A program made the position numbers and the translations under genes. The notes under the pieces were generated by a model. The model was not told the DNA's origin and searched no databases. It worked only from the letters and a program-made list of their open reading frames with translations. A DNA stretch of 64,000 nt, taken from Polynucleobacter paludilacus. GTDB taxonomy: Bacteria; Pseudomonadota; Gammaproteobacteria; Burkholderiales; Burkholderiaceae. Location of the stretch: assembly GCF_018687595.1 (NCBI RefSeq), contig NZ_CP061298.1, positions 620,001 through 684,000 on the forward strand. The letters are read 5' to 3'. Positions 46,310 to 56,972 of this stretch are shown piece by piece (within the stretch, counting starts at the first letter, position 1; every line of letters starts with the position of its first letter).

Positions 46310-46395
46310 GGAAGCTAGCAGGAAAACAGCAGGAAAAAGCAGTCAATAAAAAAGCAAGACTCCCAAACTAAAAGCAAATCAATAATCGGTAAGGA
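46310..46395 (+). promoter_or_regulatory. hfq leader with repeated GGA motifs
   Basis: In the 136-nt gap before hfq, AGGA/GGA occurs at 46310-46312, 46321-46323 and 46332-46334, and again in the Shine-Dalgarno sequence at 46393-46395. CAGGAAAA is present twice, 11 nt apart. Such spaced GGA elements resemble CsrA/RsmA sites; CsrA is known to repress hfq translation in E. coli. Binding here is inferred. Confidence 0.4.
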
Positions 46396-46400
46396 GCAGT

Positions 46401-46643
46401 ATGAGCACTAAACCCATTCAGTTATTACAAGACCCATTCTTAAATACCTTGCGTAAAGAGCATGTACCGGTCTCGATTTATCTCGTGAACGGCATCAAAC
46501 TCCAGGGCAATATCGAATCATTTGATCAGTATGTTGTCCTATTGCGTAATACTGTGACTCAGATGGTTTACAAGCATGCCATCTCAACCATTGTTCCTGC
46601 CCGTGCCGTGGAATTTCGTTTAGAAGAAGGTGGCTCTGTATAA
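46401..46643 (+). CDS. hfq: RNA chaperone Hfq
   Basis: An 80-residue Sm-like hexameric chaperone that pairs small RNAs with mRNAs. The Sm core is intact: [41 protein letters not shown] and the Sm2 motif [12 protein letters not shown]. The C-terminal tail is short. TAAGGAG precedes the ATG. The stop overlaps the hflX start by 14 nt. Confidence 0.97.
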   Translation: MSTKPIQLLQDPFLNTLRKEHVPVSIYLVNGIKLQGNIESFDQYVVLLRNTVTQMVYKHAISTIVPARAVEFRLEEGGSV

Positions 46644-47877
46644 CACCGGAGTCGATGCGGCACGCGCCGTTCTGGTTGGAGTCGATACCGGACGCGAAGA
46701 TTTTGCAGACAGCATGGCCGAGCTCAGTCTTCTGGCTGATAGTGCGGGCTCCATTCCGACCGCAAGTGTCATCGCTCGTAAAGGCAAAACCGATCCTGCT
46801 TTATTTATTGGTTCGGGTAAAGTCAATGAGCTCAAGCGAGTCATGGAAGAGCATGATGCCGAGCTGGCCATCTTCAATCATCCTTTATCACCCACTCAGC
46901 AACGCAATCTTGAGCGTCACTTAGGTCGCCATGTAATGGACCGCACGGGTCTCATTCTGGATATCTTTAGTCAACGTGCGCAAAGTCATATTGGTAAGAC
47001 CCAAGTTGAGTTAGCGCAAGTGCGTTATCGCATGTCACGCCTTGTGCGCGCTTGGAGTCACCTAGAGCGACAGCGTGGTGGTATTGGTGTGCGAGGTGGT
47101 CCTGGTGAGACCCAGATGGAGTTGGACCGCCGGATGCTGGCAACCAAAGCCAAGCGACTGGAGAACGAGCTCGAAAAGCTCCAGCGTCAGCAAAGAACCC
47201 AAAGACGCGCGCGTAATCGCCAAGCGGTCTTTTCAGTCTCCTTAGTGGGATATACCAATGCGGGTAAATCCACTCTATTTAACGCACTCACGAAGGCAGG
47301 GACATACGCTGCCGACCAACTTTTTGCGACTTTGGATACCACCTCCCGTCGAGTTCACCTCGATGGGGTTGGATCGATTGTGGTCTCCGATACTGTTGGA
47401 TTTATCCGTGAACTACCGCACCAACTGGTGGAGGCCTTTCGGGCCACTTTGGACGAGACCATTCATGCAGATCTGATTCTGCATGTCATAGATGCCTGCA
47501 GCCCAGTGATGAAAGAGCAAATTGCCGAAGTGGAGGCCGTTTTAGCTGAAATTGGGGCTGATGAGACCCCCCGCATTGAGATCATGAACAAAATCGATTT
47601 AATGCCTCAAACCTTCACGAAAGGCCCTGTTTTGGTGAGAGATGGGCAGGGTATCCCAAGACAGATTTTCCTGTCTGCCCAGTCAGGCTTGGGCCTCGAT
47701 TTGCTGAGGTCTGCGCTGGCGGAGTGCTCAGAAATGACTGATAAAATGAGGGCAGAACAGAACCGTGCCAAGCAGCAGATGGCTTCGGACGAGTTTTTAG
47801 CCCCTTTGCCAGAACGACCAGAAACTGCTGAATTTAATCCTATTCCGAGCATTATTTATTCACCGAATGACGCGTAA
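46630..47877 (+). CDS. hflX: ribosome-splitting GTPase HflX
   Basis: A 415-residue GTPase. The N-terminal HflX domain includes [47 protein letters not shown], followed by a coiled linker and the G domain: [31 protein letters not shown] and NKID. It rescues or splits stalled 70S ribosomes. The start is GTG 46630 inside the hfq end; the stop overlaps the truncated hflK by 11 nt. Confidence 0.95.
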   Translation: MALYNTGVDAARAVLVGVDTGREDFADSMAELSLLADSAGSIPTASVIARKGKTDPALFIGSGKVNELKRVMEEHDAELAIFNHPLSPTQQRNLERHLGRHVMDRTGLILDIFSQRAQSHIGKTQVELAQVRYRMSRLVRAWSHLERQRGGIGVRGGPGETQMELDRRMLATKAKRLENELEKLQRQQRTQRRARNRQAVFSVSLVGYTNAGKSTLFNALTKAGTYAADQLFATLDTTSRRVHLDGVGSIVVSDTVGFIRELPHQLVEAFRATLDETIHADLILHVIDACSPVMKEQIAEVEAVLAEIGADETPRIEIMNKIDLMPQTFTKGPVLVRDGQGIPRQIFLSAQSGLGLDLLRSALAECSEMTDKMRAEQNRAKQQMASDEFLAPLPERPETAEFNPIPSIIYSPNDA

Positions 47878-48451
47878 ATTTCTTAACCTCTTTGCAGTAA
47901 ACGATTCGGGCGATAGCCAAGGATCAAAAGAAGCTAAAGATGAGCAGGGGAATGAACAAGCTCTAAAAACTAATCTGCCACCCAGTTCGCCCAATCGGCA
48001 ACCAGAAAAACCAGATGGCCCTCCAGATTTAGACGAGCTATGGCGTGATTTTAATAACCGCCTCAGTAGTTATTTTGGCGCTAAAGACAATGCCAACCCA
48101 TTAAGTCGTTATGCAGGCTATGTTGTGATCCTGCTAGCTGTGATCATGCTGTGGCTTGGTAGTGGTTTCTATGTCGTCCCAGAGGGACGAACTGGCGTTA
48201 TCAAAACTTTCGGCAAGGATGCATCTCCAGCGAGTGTCGGATTTCATTGGCATCAGCCATGGCCGATTCAGAGCATGGAGCTAGATCCCTTGCCTGCAAG
48301 TGCTAGCCAGGCTGAGTCGGCTGAGCAAGCAGTGACTGAGGCTACTCCAAACGAGAATGTACCCAAAGTAATGACACCAAACAGCACAACAACAGCAAGT
48401 CCTGATGTGAAGCGTGATCTTCTCAGAAGTCGAGATCGTGATTCCCGTTAA
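47867..48451 (+). CDS. hflK: truncated HflK, SPFH domain deleted
   Basis: A 194-residue remnant of HflK. The N-terminus is normal: a polar segment, GPPDLDELWRDFNNRLSSYFG (about 51-71), one membrane helix (about 83-103) and the SPFH entry VVPEGRTGVIKTFGKDASPASVGFHWHQPWPIQSMEL. After about residue 140 it passes into low-complexity Ala/Glu/Thr/Pro sequence and ends DVKRDLLRSRDRDSR, which resembles HflK C-terminal tails. Full HflK is roughly 400 residues or more, so some 250 residues are missing. hflC does not follow. The frame is intact, suggesting an in-frame internal deletion. Confidence 0.8.
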   Translation: MTRKFLNLFAVNDSGDSQGSKEAKDEQGNEQALKTNLPPSSPNRQPEKPDGPPDLDELWRDFNNRLSSYFGAKDNANPLSRYAGYVVILLAVIMLWLGSGFYVVPEGRTGVIKTFGKDASPASVGFHWHQPWPIQSMELDPLPASASQAESAEQAVTEATPNENVPKVMTPNSTTTASPDVKRDLLRSRDRDSR

Positions 48452-48490
48452 GCGCTCGATACAAAATAGTAAAAGAACAGAATACACATT

Positions 48491-49654
48491 ATGAATCGTT
48501 GGTTACTTCCTGAAGATATTGCTGATGTATTGCCAGCTGAGGCTCGCAAGGTCGAGACTTTGCGCCGAAATATTTTGGATCTATACCAATCCTATGGTTA
48601 TGAATTGGTTGCGCCACCAATTTTAGAGTTTCTAGATTCCTTATTGACCGGCACAGGCTCTGATCTCAATCTGCAGACCTTCAAATTGGTTGATCAGTTA
48701 TCTGGCCGAACGCTTGGCCTGCGTGCCGACATCACTCCACAAGTCGCACGCATTGACGCCCACTTACTCAATCGCGATGGCGTAACGCGGCTTTGCTATG
48801 CAGGCTCAGTTGCGCACGCGCGCACCCCGGTGGGGAGCACTGCTAGAGAAGAGTTGCAGCTCGGTGCGGAGATCTATGGCTGCGCAACCTGGCAGGCTGA
48901 CTTAGAGGCGATTACCTTATTGCTCAAGACCTTGAGTTTGGCGGGCTTGGATAAGGTTCATTTAGACCTCTCACACGCCGGCATTCTGAATGGCATTCTC
49001 GCTAAAGAGAATCTCCCAATTGCTGAGATGGAAACTCTGTATGGCTTTCTCCAGAGTAAAGATCGTCCTCGCTTAAGTGTTTGGGCCAAATCGCTGCCAG
49101 AGCAGACAGCTAAAGCGCTACTTGCTTTAACTGAGCTCAATGGACCCTGTACAGAAGTCCTCAACAAAGCGAAGAATGCCTTGCCCCAAACCCCAGAGGT
49201 TAAAGATGCGCTTGCCGAGTTAGCCCATTTAATTGACTCTGCGAGTGATTTATCGAAAGGGCTAGATCTCAGTATTGATCTCGCGGATTTACGCGGTTAC
49301 CAATATCACAGTGGTGTAATGTTCGCCGCCTATGTCGAGAAACTTCCTCAGCCCATCGCCAGAGGCGGGCGCTATGATCAGGTCGGCAAAGCCTTTGGTC
49401 GCGCACGTCCAGCAACGGGTTTCTCATTAGATCTATTAACACTTGCTAGTCTTTCGCCCAATCACAAGCCCAAGAATGCGATTCTGGCGCCTTGGGATAA
49501 CGATGCCCAACTGAAACAAAGCATCGATGCTTTACGTCAGGCAGGTGAGGTAGTCATTCAGTTGAATGCTAGTGAGCCAATGCAGTCTGCTGAATATGTC
49601 TGTGACCGCGAGTTAGTGAAGCAAGGCGGCAAGTGGACAGTGAATCAAAAGTAA
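48491..49654 (+). CDS. hisZ: ATP phosphoribosyltransferase regulatory subunit HisZ
   Basis: A 387-residue histidyl-tRNA-synthetase-like protein without synthetase activity that activates short-form HisG, the first enzyme of histidine synthesis. It has MNRWLLPEDIADVLPAEARKVETLRR, a degenerate motif 2 (TRLCYAGSVAHARTPVGSTAREELQLGAEIYG), and PIARGGRYDQVGKAFGRARPATGFSLDL. It normally follows hflC; here it starts 39 nt after the hflK remnant. hisG is not in the window. Confidence 0.93.
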   Translation: MNRWLLPEDIADVLPAEARKVETLRRNILDLYQSYGYELVAPPILEFLDSLLTGTGSDLNLQTFKLVDQLSGRTLGLRADITPQVARIDAHLLNRDGVTRLCYAGSVAHARTPVGSTAREELQLGAEIYGCATWQADLEAITLLLKTLSLAGLDKVHLDLSHAGILNGILAKENLPIAEMETLYGFLQSKDRPRLSVWAKSLPEQTAKALLALTELNGPCTEVLNKAKNALPQTPEVKDALAELAHLIDSASDLSKGLDLSIDLADLRGYQYHSGVMFAAYVEKLPQPIARGGRYDQVGKAFGRARPATGFSLDLLTLASLSPNHKPKNAILAPWDNDAQLKQSIDALRQAGEVVIQLNASEPMQSAEYVCDRELVKQGGKWTVNQK

Positions 49655-49669
49655 ACCCTATTTTATTAA

Positions 49670-51028
<1,359 letters not shown>

Positions 51029-51088
51029 TAGAGATTCCTAAAACCATTTTTTTCAATTTCACATTTACTTAGATACATAGGTTTAATC

Positions 51089-53302
51089 ATGACAGCACGT
51101 ACCACCTGCAATAGCTTACAAGTTGCTACCCCTTTATATCGTTTCATTGAAGATCAGGTGTTGCCTGAAACTGGCATTCAGAGCGCCGATTTCTGGAAGG
51201 GCTTTGATGAGATCGTGAAAGACCTCACCCCCAAAAATGCAGCCTTACTGGCTAAGCGTGATCGCATTCAGGTGGATTTAGATAAATGGCACCAAGCCAA
51301 TCGCGGCCCGATTAAAGATATGCCAGCCTATCGCAAGTTTCTCAAAGAGATTGGTTACCTTGACGATGTACCTGGCAAAGTGGCTGGCACAACCCAAAAC
51401 GTGGATGATGAGTTAGCCCTTCAAGCTGGCCCCCAACTCGTAGTGCCTGTCCTGAACGCCCGTTATGCCTTAAATGCAGCTAATGCCCGTTGGGGTTCTT
51501 TATATGACGCCCTCTATGGCACTGATGTCATCTCCGAGGAAGATGGCGCGACCAAAGCGGGTGGATACAACCCGATTCGTGGTGCTAAGGTCGTGGCTTA
51601 TGCTCGTAATTTTCTGGATCAAGCCGCACCTTTAGCTAAAGGCTCGCATCGGGATGTGACAGCCTATACAGTCAACGGTAATCAGCTTGCAATTAAGCTC
51701 AAAGACGGTAGCACTACTGCGCTTGCAGATCAAAAGCAGTTTGTCGGCTATCAAGGTGATGCTGCAAGTCCATCTTCAATCCTCTTGCGCAATAACGGTA
51801 TTCACATTGATATCGAAATTGATAAGAGCAAAACGATTGGTTCTGGCGATCCTGCCGGTGTCAATGATGTGGTTCTCGAAGCCGCGTTATCCACCATTTT
51901 GGACCTGGAAGATTCCATTGCAGCAGTGGATGCAGACGATAAAGTGCTTGCCTATGAAAACTGGTTAGGTATTCTCAAAGGTACCTTGGTTGAGGAAGTC
52001 AGCAAGGGCGGCAAGACCTTTACTCGTGCGCTCAATCCAGACCGTCAATATAAAGCAGGCATTGGGGCAACGAATGCCAAAGATGGCATTGTGACTTTGC
52101 ACGGTCGTTCACTTTTATTCCTGCGTAACGTGGGCCATTTGATGACCAATCCAGCGATTTTGACTGCTGATGGCAGAGAGATTTATGAAGGTATCTTGGA
52201 TGCGGTAGTGACTGTCTTGATTGCTTTATATGACATCAAACGTCCTGCCTCCCAAAAAATCGGTAATACCCGTAAGGGCTCGGTCTACATCGTTAAACCC
52301 AAAATGCATAGCCCTGAAGAAGTTGCTTTTGCTGGCGAACTCTTTGCACGAGTAGAAAAACTTCTCGGCTTGCCAGAAAATACTGTGAAGCTGGGAATCA
52401 TGGATGAAGAGCGCCGCATGAGTGCCAATATCAAAGCAGCGATTGCTGCTGCCGGTGCCCGCGTTGCCTTTATTAATACTGGTTTCTTAGACCGTACAGG
52501 CGATGAAATGCACACCTCTATGCATGCTGGTCCAATGATGCGTAAGGGCGATATGAAAACCAGTAAATGGTTATCTGCCTATGAGCGACGCAATGTCTTT
52601 GCTGGCTTGGATTGCGGTCTACGCGGCCGTGCTCAAATTGGTAAAGGGATGTGGGCGATGCCCGATCTCATGAAAGCCATGGTGGAACAAAAGATTGTGC
52701 ATCCTAAGGCCGGTGCCAATACGGCTTGGGTGCCATCACCTACAGCAGCAACCTTGCACGCCTTGCATTATCACCAAGTTAATGTGGCGCAGATTCAGCA
52801 AGAGATGGAAAAACTTGATACTGCCGCTGAAGCCGAAGCACTTCTAGATGATTTATTAGCGATTCCAGTAGACCCTAAGGCGAATTGGTCTAAGGAAGAA
52901 ATTCAGCAAGAGTTGGATAACAACTGCCAAGGCATTCTGGGCTATGTCGTGCGTTGGATCGATCAAGGCGTAGGTTGTTCCAAAGTGCCTGATATTCACA
53001 ACGTGGGCTTGATGGAAGACCGCGCCACCTTGCGTATTTCGAGTCAGCATATTGCCAACTGGTTATTGCATGGCATCGTGACCGAAGCGCAGGTTAATGA
53101 AACTCTACAAAGAATGGCCAAGGTGGTAGATGGTCAAAATGCTGGCGATCCACTCTACAAACCGATGATGCCGAACTATCAAGACTCCTATGCTTACAAA
53201 GCGGCGAGTGATTTGATCTTCAAAGGTCTCGAGCAACCTAACGGCTATACTGAGCCATTGCTGCATGCTTGGCGTTTGGTTGTGAAGAAAGCGCAGGCTT
53301 AA
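51089..53302 (+). CDS. glcB: malate synthase G
   Basis: A 737-residue single-chain enzyme that condenses acetyl-CoA and glyoxylate to malate. Its length, about 720-740, marks the G form rather than AceB. It shows [64 protein letters not shown] with the active-site arginine, and [22 protein letters not shown]. It may serve the glyoxylate or glycolate route. Isocitrate lyase is not in the window. Confidence 0.96.
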   Translation: MTARTTCNSLQVATPLYRFIEDQVLPETGIQSADFWKGFDEIVKDLTPKNAALLAKRDRIQVDLDKWHQANRGPIKDMPAYRKFLKEIGYLDDVPGKVAGTTQNVDDELALQAGPQLVVPVLNARYALNAANARWGSLYDALYGTDVISEEDGATKAGGYNPIRGAKVVAYARNFLDQAAPLAKGSHRDVTAYTVNGNQLAIKLKDGSTTALADQKQFVGYQGDAASPSSILLRNNGIHIDIEIDKSKTIGSGDPAGVNDVVLEAALSTILDLEDSIAAVDADDKVLAYENWLGILKGTLVEEVSKGGKTFTRALNPDRQYKAGIGATNAKDGIVTLHGRSLLFLRNVGHLMTNPAILTADGREIYEGILDAVVTVLIALYDIKRPASQKIGNTRKGSVYIVKPKMHSPEEVAFAGELFARVEKLLGLPENTVKLGIMDEERRMSANIKAAIAAAGARVAFINTGFLDRTGDEMHTSMHAGPMMRKGDMKTSKWLSAYERRNVFAGLDCGLRGRAQIGKGMWAMPDLMKAMVEQKIVHPKAGANTAWVPSPTAATLHALHYHQVNVAQIQQEMEKLDTAAEAEALLDDLLAIPVDPKANWSKEEIQQELDNNCQGILGYVVRWIDQGVGCSKVPDIHNVGLMEDRATLRISSQHIANWLLHGIVTEAQVNETLQRMAKVVDGQNAGDPLYKPMMPNYQDSYAYKAASDLIFKGLEQPNGYTEPLLHAWRLVVKKAQA

Positions 53303-53326
53303 GTTACTCCTGAGCCCCAGCATTCT

Positions 53327-53818
53327 TTGTTTGGATTCTTAAAACAGTTTCTGTCGCCACTCCATTCCACTCGCTTTGAGTGGAATGATGGCGGTAGGCT
53401 AGCTGCAGGATTTCAGGGAGGGGCAGGGGATTGTGTTGTTAGGGCAATTGCGATAGCGGCCAATAAAACTTACCTAGAAGTATATGAAGATCTGCGTGAG
53501 GCTAATGCATCTTATGCAGCCAATAAAAAGAATCGTCTAGCCAGAAGTCTTCATGCTAGAGGTTCATCACCGCGCAATGGTAATCATCGTGATGTATTTC
53601 ATGATTACATCCTCAAGCAGGGATTTACTTGGGTACCTACTATGCAGGTTGGTGGTGGTTGTCAGATGCATTTGAGGGCAGATGAATTGCCACATGGCAA
53701 ACTGATTGTGAGATTATCAAAGCACCTCACGGCAGTGATTGATGGTGTGATTCACGATACGCATGATCCTTCAAGGGGTGGCAAGCGTTGCGTTTATGGT
53801 TACTACATCAAGCAATAA
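53327..53818 (+). CDS. possible papain-like cysteine protease, uncharacterised
   Basis: A 163-residue protein without a signal peptide. GGAGDCVVRAIAIAANKTYLEVYEDL (about residues 31-56) places a cysteine at the start of a helix, and HLTAVIDGVIHDTHDPSRGGKR (about 133-154) supplies histidine and aspartate on strands. That order fits the papain-like fold. No ATG precedes the conserved region; the first codon is TTG 53327, only 25 nt after glcB, without a clear ribosome binding site. I do not recognise a named family. Confidence 0.5.
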   Translation: MFGFLKQFLSPLHSTRFEWNDGGRLAAGFQGGAGDCVVRAIAIAANKTYLEVYEDLREANASYAANKKNRLARSLHARGSSPRNGNHRDVFHDYILKQGFTWVPTMQVGGGCQMHLRADELPHGKLIVRLSKHLTAVIDGVIHDTHDPSRGGKRCVYGYYIKQ

Positions 53819-53822
53819 AAAA

Positions 53823-54329
53823 TTACAGCAAGAAGAACTTCTTGCCTTCATATTTCTTGCGCCATGCTGCTTTATAGGTTTGAGTCATATCAATCATGGC
53901 GGAGGTGGTCCAAGCTAAGCAAAAGAAGCCCGATAGAGCGATATAAAACGCGAGACTCTTTCTGCCATAGGGCAAAACATCCTCAACAAATCCGATCGTG
54001 GTGTAGCAGCTGCCAGCAAATAAAACCGCTTTGACTAAATTGGGTAAAAATCCCAAGATAGCAAGATAAACCCCCCAAACATAAATTTCAAACACATGAA
54101 CTAGGGCGATACGGATAAAGGAAAGATAAAACTGGACAAAGACCCAGTTATATTTTTTGTCTTCTATGTGCGCAATAGAATAGTGATCAAAACGCATCAA
54201 TAAGCGATTGACAACAGTGCCATGGATCATCAGAGTGCCAATTACGCCCAGTACGCCAATCAATAGGTCGGTGAATATATAACCCGGCGAGAAGTCGCTA
54301 ATATCAATAGGCAGATTGAAAAAGGGCAT
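53823..54329 (-). CDS. ion-channel-like membrane protein
   Basis: A 168-residue protein with three to four predicted helices: about residues 17-40, 65-95 and 128-148, with a re-entrant-like stretch VLFAGSCYTTIGFVEDVLPYG between the last two. The TTIGF sequence recalls the K+ channel filter (T-x-G-Y/F-G), but the second glycine is absent. Channels with two helices and a pore loop have this layout. The gene is convergent with the protease-like gene. Ion and role are unknown. Confidence 0.5.
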   Translation of the reverse strand: MPFFNLPIDISDFSPGYIFTDLLIGVLGVIGTLMIHGTVVNRLLMRFDHYSIAHIEDKKYNWVFVQFYLSFIRIALVHVFEIYVWGVYLAILGFLPNLVKAVLFAGSCYTTIGFVEDVLPYGRKSLAFYIALSGFFCLAWTTSAMIDMTQTYKAAWRKKYEGKKFFLL

Positions 54330-54416
54330 TTTGTTTGTCTCAGTAAATGAATGGCTTACAGCATTTTTAGCGCTAAAGCCTGATAATAGGGTATTCCATT
54401 AGTAGAGTAGCTTATT

Positions 54417-55661
54417 GTGACCAATCATTCGCATCCTGGCGCTGCCAATAATAAAGAACGCTTCTTCCTTCTGGCCCTAGCTGGAATCCAGTTCACCCAT
54501 ATTCTGGATTTTATGATCATGATGCCCCTCGGGCCGATTTTCATCAAAGTCCTCAATATCAATACCCATCAATTTGGCTTATTGCTCTCTTCCTATACCT
54601 TTGCTGCAGCCGCCTCCGGGATTTTTGCCACTTACTATATTGACCGTTTTGAGCGGCGCCAGTTGCTACTCAGTCTCTATGCCTGCTTCATTGTGGCTAC
54701 GGTCATTTGTGGCCTAGCCCCGAGCTATCCCATCCTATTTATTGCCCGAGCATTTGCTGGTGCCTTTGGCGGCATTTTGGGGTCTTTAGTGCAAACCATC
54801 ATTGCGGATGCCATTCCATTTGAGCGCAGAGGTAAGGCCTTGGGCACAGTGATGGCCTCATTCTCTGTATCGACTGTTGCAGGGGTGCCGCTCAGCTTGT
54901 TCTTGGCTAACCATATTCCTTCATTGGGCTGGCGCGCACCATTCTTTTTTATCGCCATCGTCTCCTGCATCATTCTATATTTGGCTTATCGTAATATTCC
55001 GAAGATCGAAGGGCATCTAGCTCATGTTCACGTCGGTAGCCGCTTCCAGCAGATCTATCAAATTGCCTTTGCTCCCAAGCACCTCAAGGCCTTTGGCTTC
55101 ATGTTCCTCATCATGATGACGGGCTTTACAGTCATTCCTTACATTGCGCTCTATCTCACCACGAATGTGGGAATCGCTAATGACTATATTTCTCTGGTGT
55201 ATCTGTGCGGGGGAGTGGCAACGCTCATTACCTCACGTTATATTGGCCATCTGGCTGACAAATATGGCAAGGTATCCGTATTCAAAGTTTTGGCAATTGT
55301 GAGTTTGGTGCCCCTACTGGTGACAACGAATTTAGTCCCAGTTCCACTGTGGTTAGTGCTCATTAATTCCACTTCATTCTTTATTCTGATTTCTGGCCGC
55401 ATGATTCCAGCGATGGCCATTATTAGCCAAGTAGTGGATGCCAAGATTAGAGGAACTTTCATGAGTCTGATTGGTTCAGTTCAAATGTTTGCATCCGGAG
55501 TTGCGTCAGTTGTTGCCGGAGCGGTTGTAACGATAGGAGCGGACGGGAATATGCAACATTACAATTTGGTTGGATTCGGGGCAGCGGCCTGTGGTTTGTT
55601 AACCTATTACTTAGTCGGTCGTATTCACTCAGATCAAAAACCTGCTCCATCCAGTCATTAA
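54417..55661 (+). CDS. MFS transporter
   Basis: A 414-residue protein with 12 predicted helices. It has YYIDRFERRQLLLSLYACF in the helix 2-3 loop and a VAGVPLSLFLANH antiporter-like motif in helix 5, pointing to a drug:H+ antiporter or AraJ-like exporter. The start is GTG 54417 without a strong ribosome binding site. The dienelactone-hydrolase gene follows after 28 nt and may share its transcript. The substrate is unknown. Confidence 0.82.
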   Translation: MTNHSHPGAANNKERFFLLALAGIQFTHILDFMIMMPLGPIFIKVLNINTHQFGLLLSSYTFAAAASGIFATYYIDRFERRQLLLSLYACFIVATVICGLAPSYPILFIARAFAGAFGGILGSLVQTIIADAIPFERRGKALGTVMASFSVSTVAGVPLSLFLANHIPSLGWRAPFFFIAIVSCIILYLAYRNIPKIEGHLAHVHVGSRFQQIYQIAFAPKHLKAFGFMFLIMMTGFTVIPYIALYLTTNVGIANDYISLVYLCGGVATLITSRYIGHLADKYGKVSVFKVLAIVSLVPLLVTTNLVPVPLWLVLINSTSFFILISGRMIPAMAIISQVVDAKIRGTFMSLIGSVQMFASGVASVVAGAVVTIGADGNMQHYNLVGFGAAACGLLTYYLVGRIHSDQKPAPSSH

Positions 55662-55689
55662 GATTATTTTTTTATAGAAAAGTGAAGTC

Positions 55690-56376
55690 ATGATTCAATA
55701 TTCAAGACCCGATGGTCAAATCGTTAATGCTTACTTAGCTGAGCCAGCCAATCCAAGCAATGCGCCTGGAATCGTGGTGATTCAAGAATGGTGGGGCTTA
55801 AATGAGCAGATTAAAGGAGTGGCGGATCGGCTAGCTCAGGCAGGCTATCGAGCCTTAGTTCCCGATCTTTACCGTGGACAACTCGCGCTAGAGGCCAATG
55901 AGGCAGAGCACTTGATGCAAGGGCTCAATTTCGGTGATGCGGCGGGGCAGGATATTCGTGGGGCGGTGCAATACCTAAAATCTACTGCTAGCCCCAAAGT
56001 GGCTGTCACCGGTTTTTGTATGGGTGGAGCGCTAACTGTATTATCTGCATGCAATGTTCCTGAGCTAGACGCAACAGTAGTTTGGTACGGCTATCCACCG
56101 CTCGAGTTTGTCAACCCCATCGCCATTACAAAACCGATGCTTGCCCACTGGGCTCTGCACGATGATGCTTTTGCGATTAGCGGAGTGGATCAACTCGAAA
56201 ATATGCTCAATGATGCAGGATCACCCATTGAGTTTTATCGCTACGATGCCAAACATGCATTTGCTAATGAAGAAGCAGACGCTCGTAACTTGCCGTATCT
56301 GAAATATCAAGGCGAAGCAGCTACGCTCGCTTGGGAAAGAACCATGTCTTTTCTCAAGGCTCAATTAAGCGTTTAA
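55690..56376 (+). CDS. dienelactone hydrolase family protein
   Basis: A 228-residue alpha/beta hydrolase. The triad is visible as Cys110 in VTGFCMGGALT, Asp158/159 in WALHDDAFA and His189 in YDAKHAFANEE. Glu33 in QEWWGLNEQIKG is the conserved partner of the cysteine. The family hydrolyses dienelactone in aromatic degradation, but many members act on other lactones or esters. No aromatic-degradation genes surround it, so the substrate is open. Confidence 0.88.
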   Translation: MIQYSRPDGQIVNAYLAEPANPSNAPGIVVIQEWWGLNEQIKGVADRLAQAGYRALVPDLYRGQLALEANEAEHLMQGLNFGDAAGQDIRGAVQYLKSTASPKVAVTGFCMGGALTVLSACNVPELDATVVWYGYPPLEFVNPIAITKPMLAHWALHDDAFAISGVDQLENMLNDAGSPIEFYRYDAKHAFANEEADARNLPYLKYQGEAATLAWERTMSFLKAQLSV

Positions 56377-56391
56377 AACACCCAATACCTT

Positions 56392-56889
56392 ATGCATCTC
56401 TATTCTGAAAACCTCGCCATTGAAATCGCGGACTATTACCGTAACCTGAGTTTAGGTCATGGCGTCATTCCCAAGGTATTTACATTAGTAAACGGCGAGG
56501 GTGATCAATACCTCTTTTTCATTGATGATCTGCGGATGGAAAAGCAGGAAGAGACCCAATTCTTATCCTATATTGTTCAGGCGCATGATGCAGTCTCTTA
56601 TGCACGCGGTACATTAATTATTCTAGATAAAAAACAAGAGCTGATTGAGTTTGCTGTGATCGACCGAGATAGCCCAGAAGCAATTGTCTGTTCAGCAGAA
56701 CTCACCCGCGATATGGACGAAAAGCCCATTGGCCTGACTGAGTTTGAGAAAACTCTGGCGCCTAAAGAGAGCATTGTTTTCAATGGGCTCTTTGATCCCC
56801 TCAAACTGCCCGATCAGACAATTGAAGACTTTGAAAGCCTTTGGGGTGAGATGCAGTCCAAGATCTTGCACCGCTCAATGGCAATTTAA
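56392..56889 (+). CDS. uncharacterised 165-residue cytoplasmic protein
   Basis: I do not recognise this protein. It is soluble, acidic, with no signal peptide or membrane helix. It begins MHLYSENLAIEIADYYRNLSLGHGVIPKVF and alternates predicted strands and helices (GTLIILDKKQELIEFAVIDRDSPEAIV). It starts 15 nt after the dienelactone-hydrolase stop and probably belongs to the same transcript. Confidence 0.65.
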   Translation: MHLYSENLAIEIADYYRNLSLGHGVIPKVFTLVNGEGDQYLFFIDDLRMEKQEETQFLSYIVQAHDAVSYARGTLIILDKKQELIEFAVIDRDSPEAIVCSAELTRDMDEKPIGLTEFEKTLAPKESIVFNGLFDPLKLPDQTIEDFESLWGEMQSKILHRSMAI

Positions 56890-56972
56890 GAGCATCCATT
56901 TTGCTCTTGTATCATGGGGTCATTAATAGACTCAAACCACAAACCGAATCCAAACACCGAAACGACAGCCCA

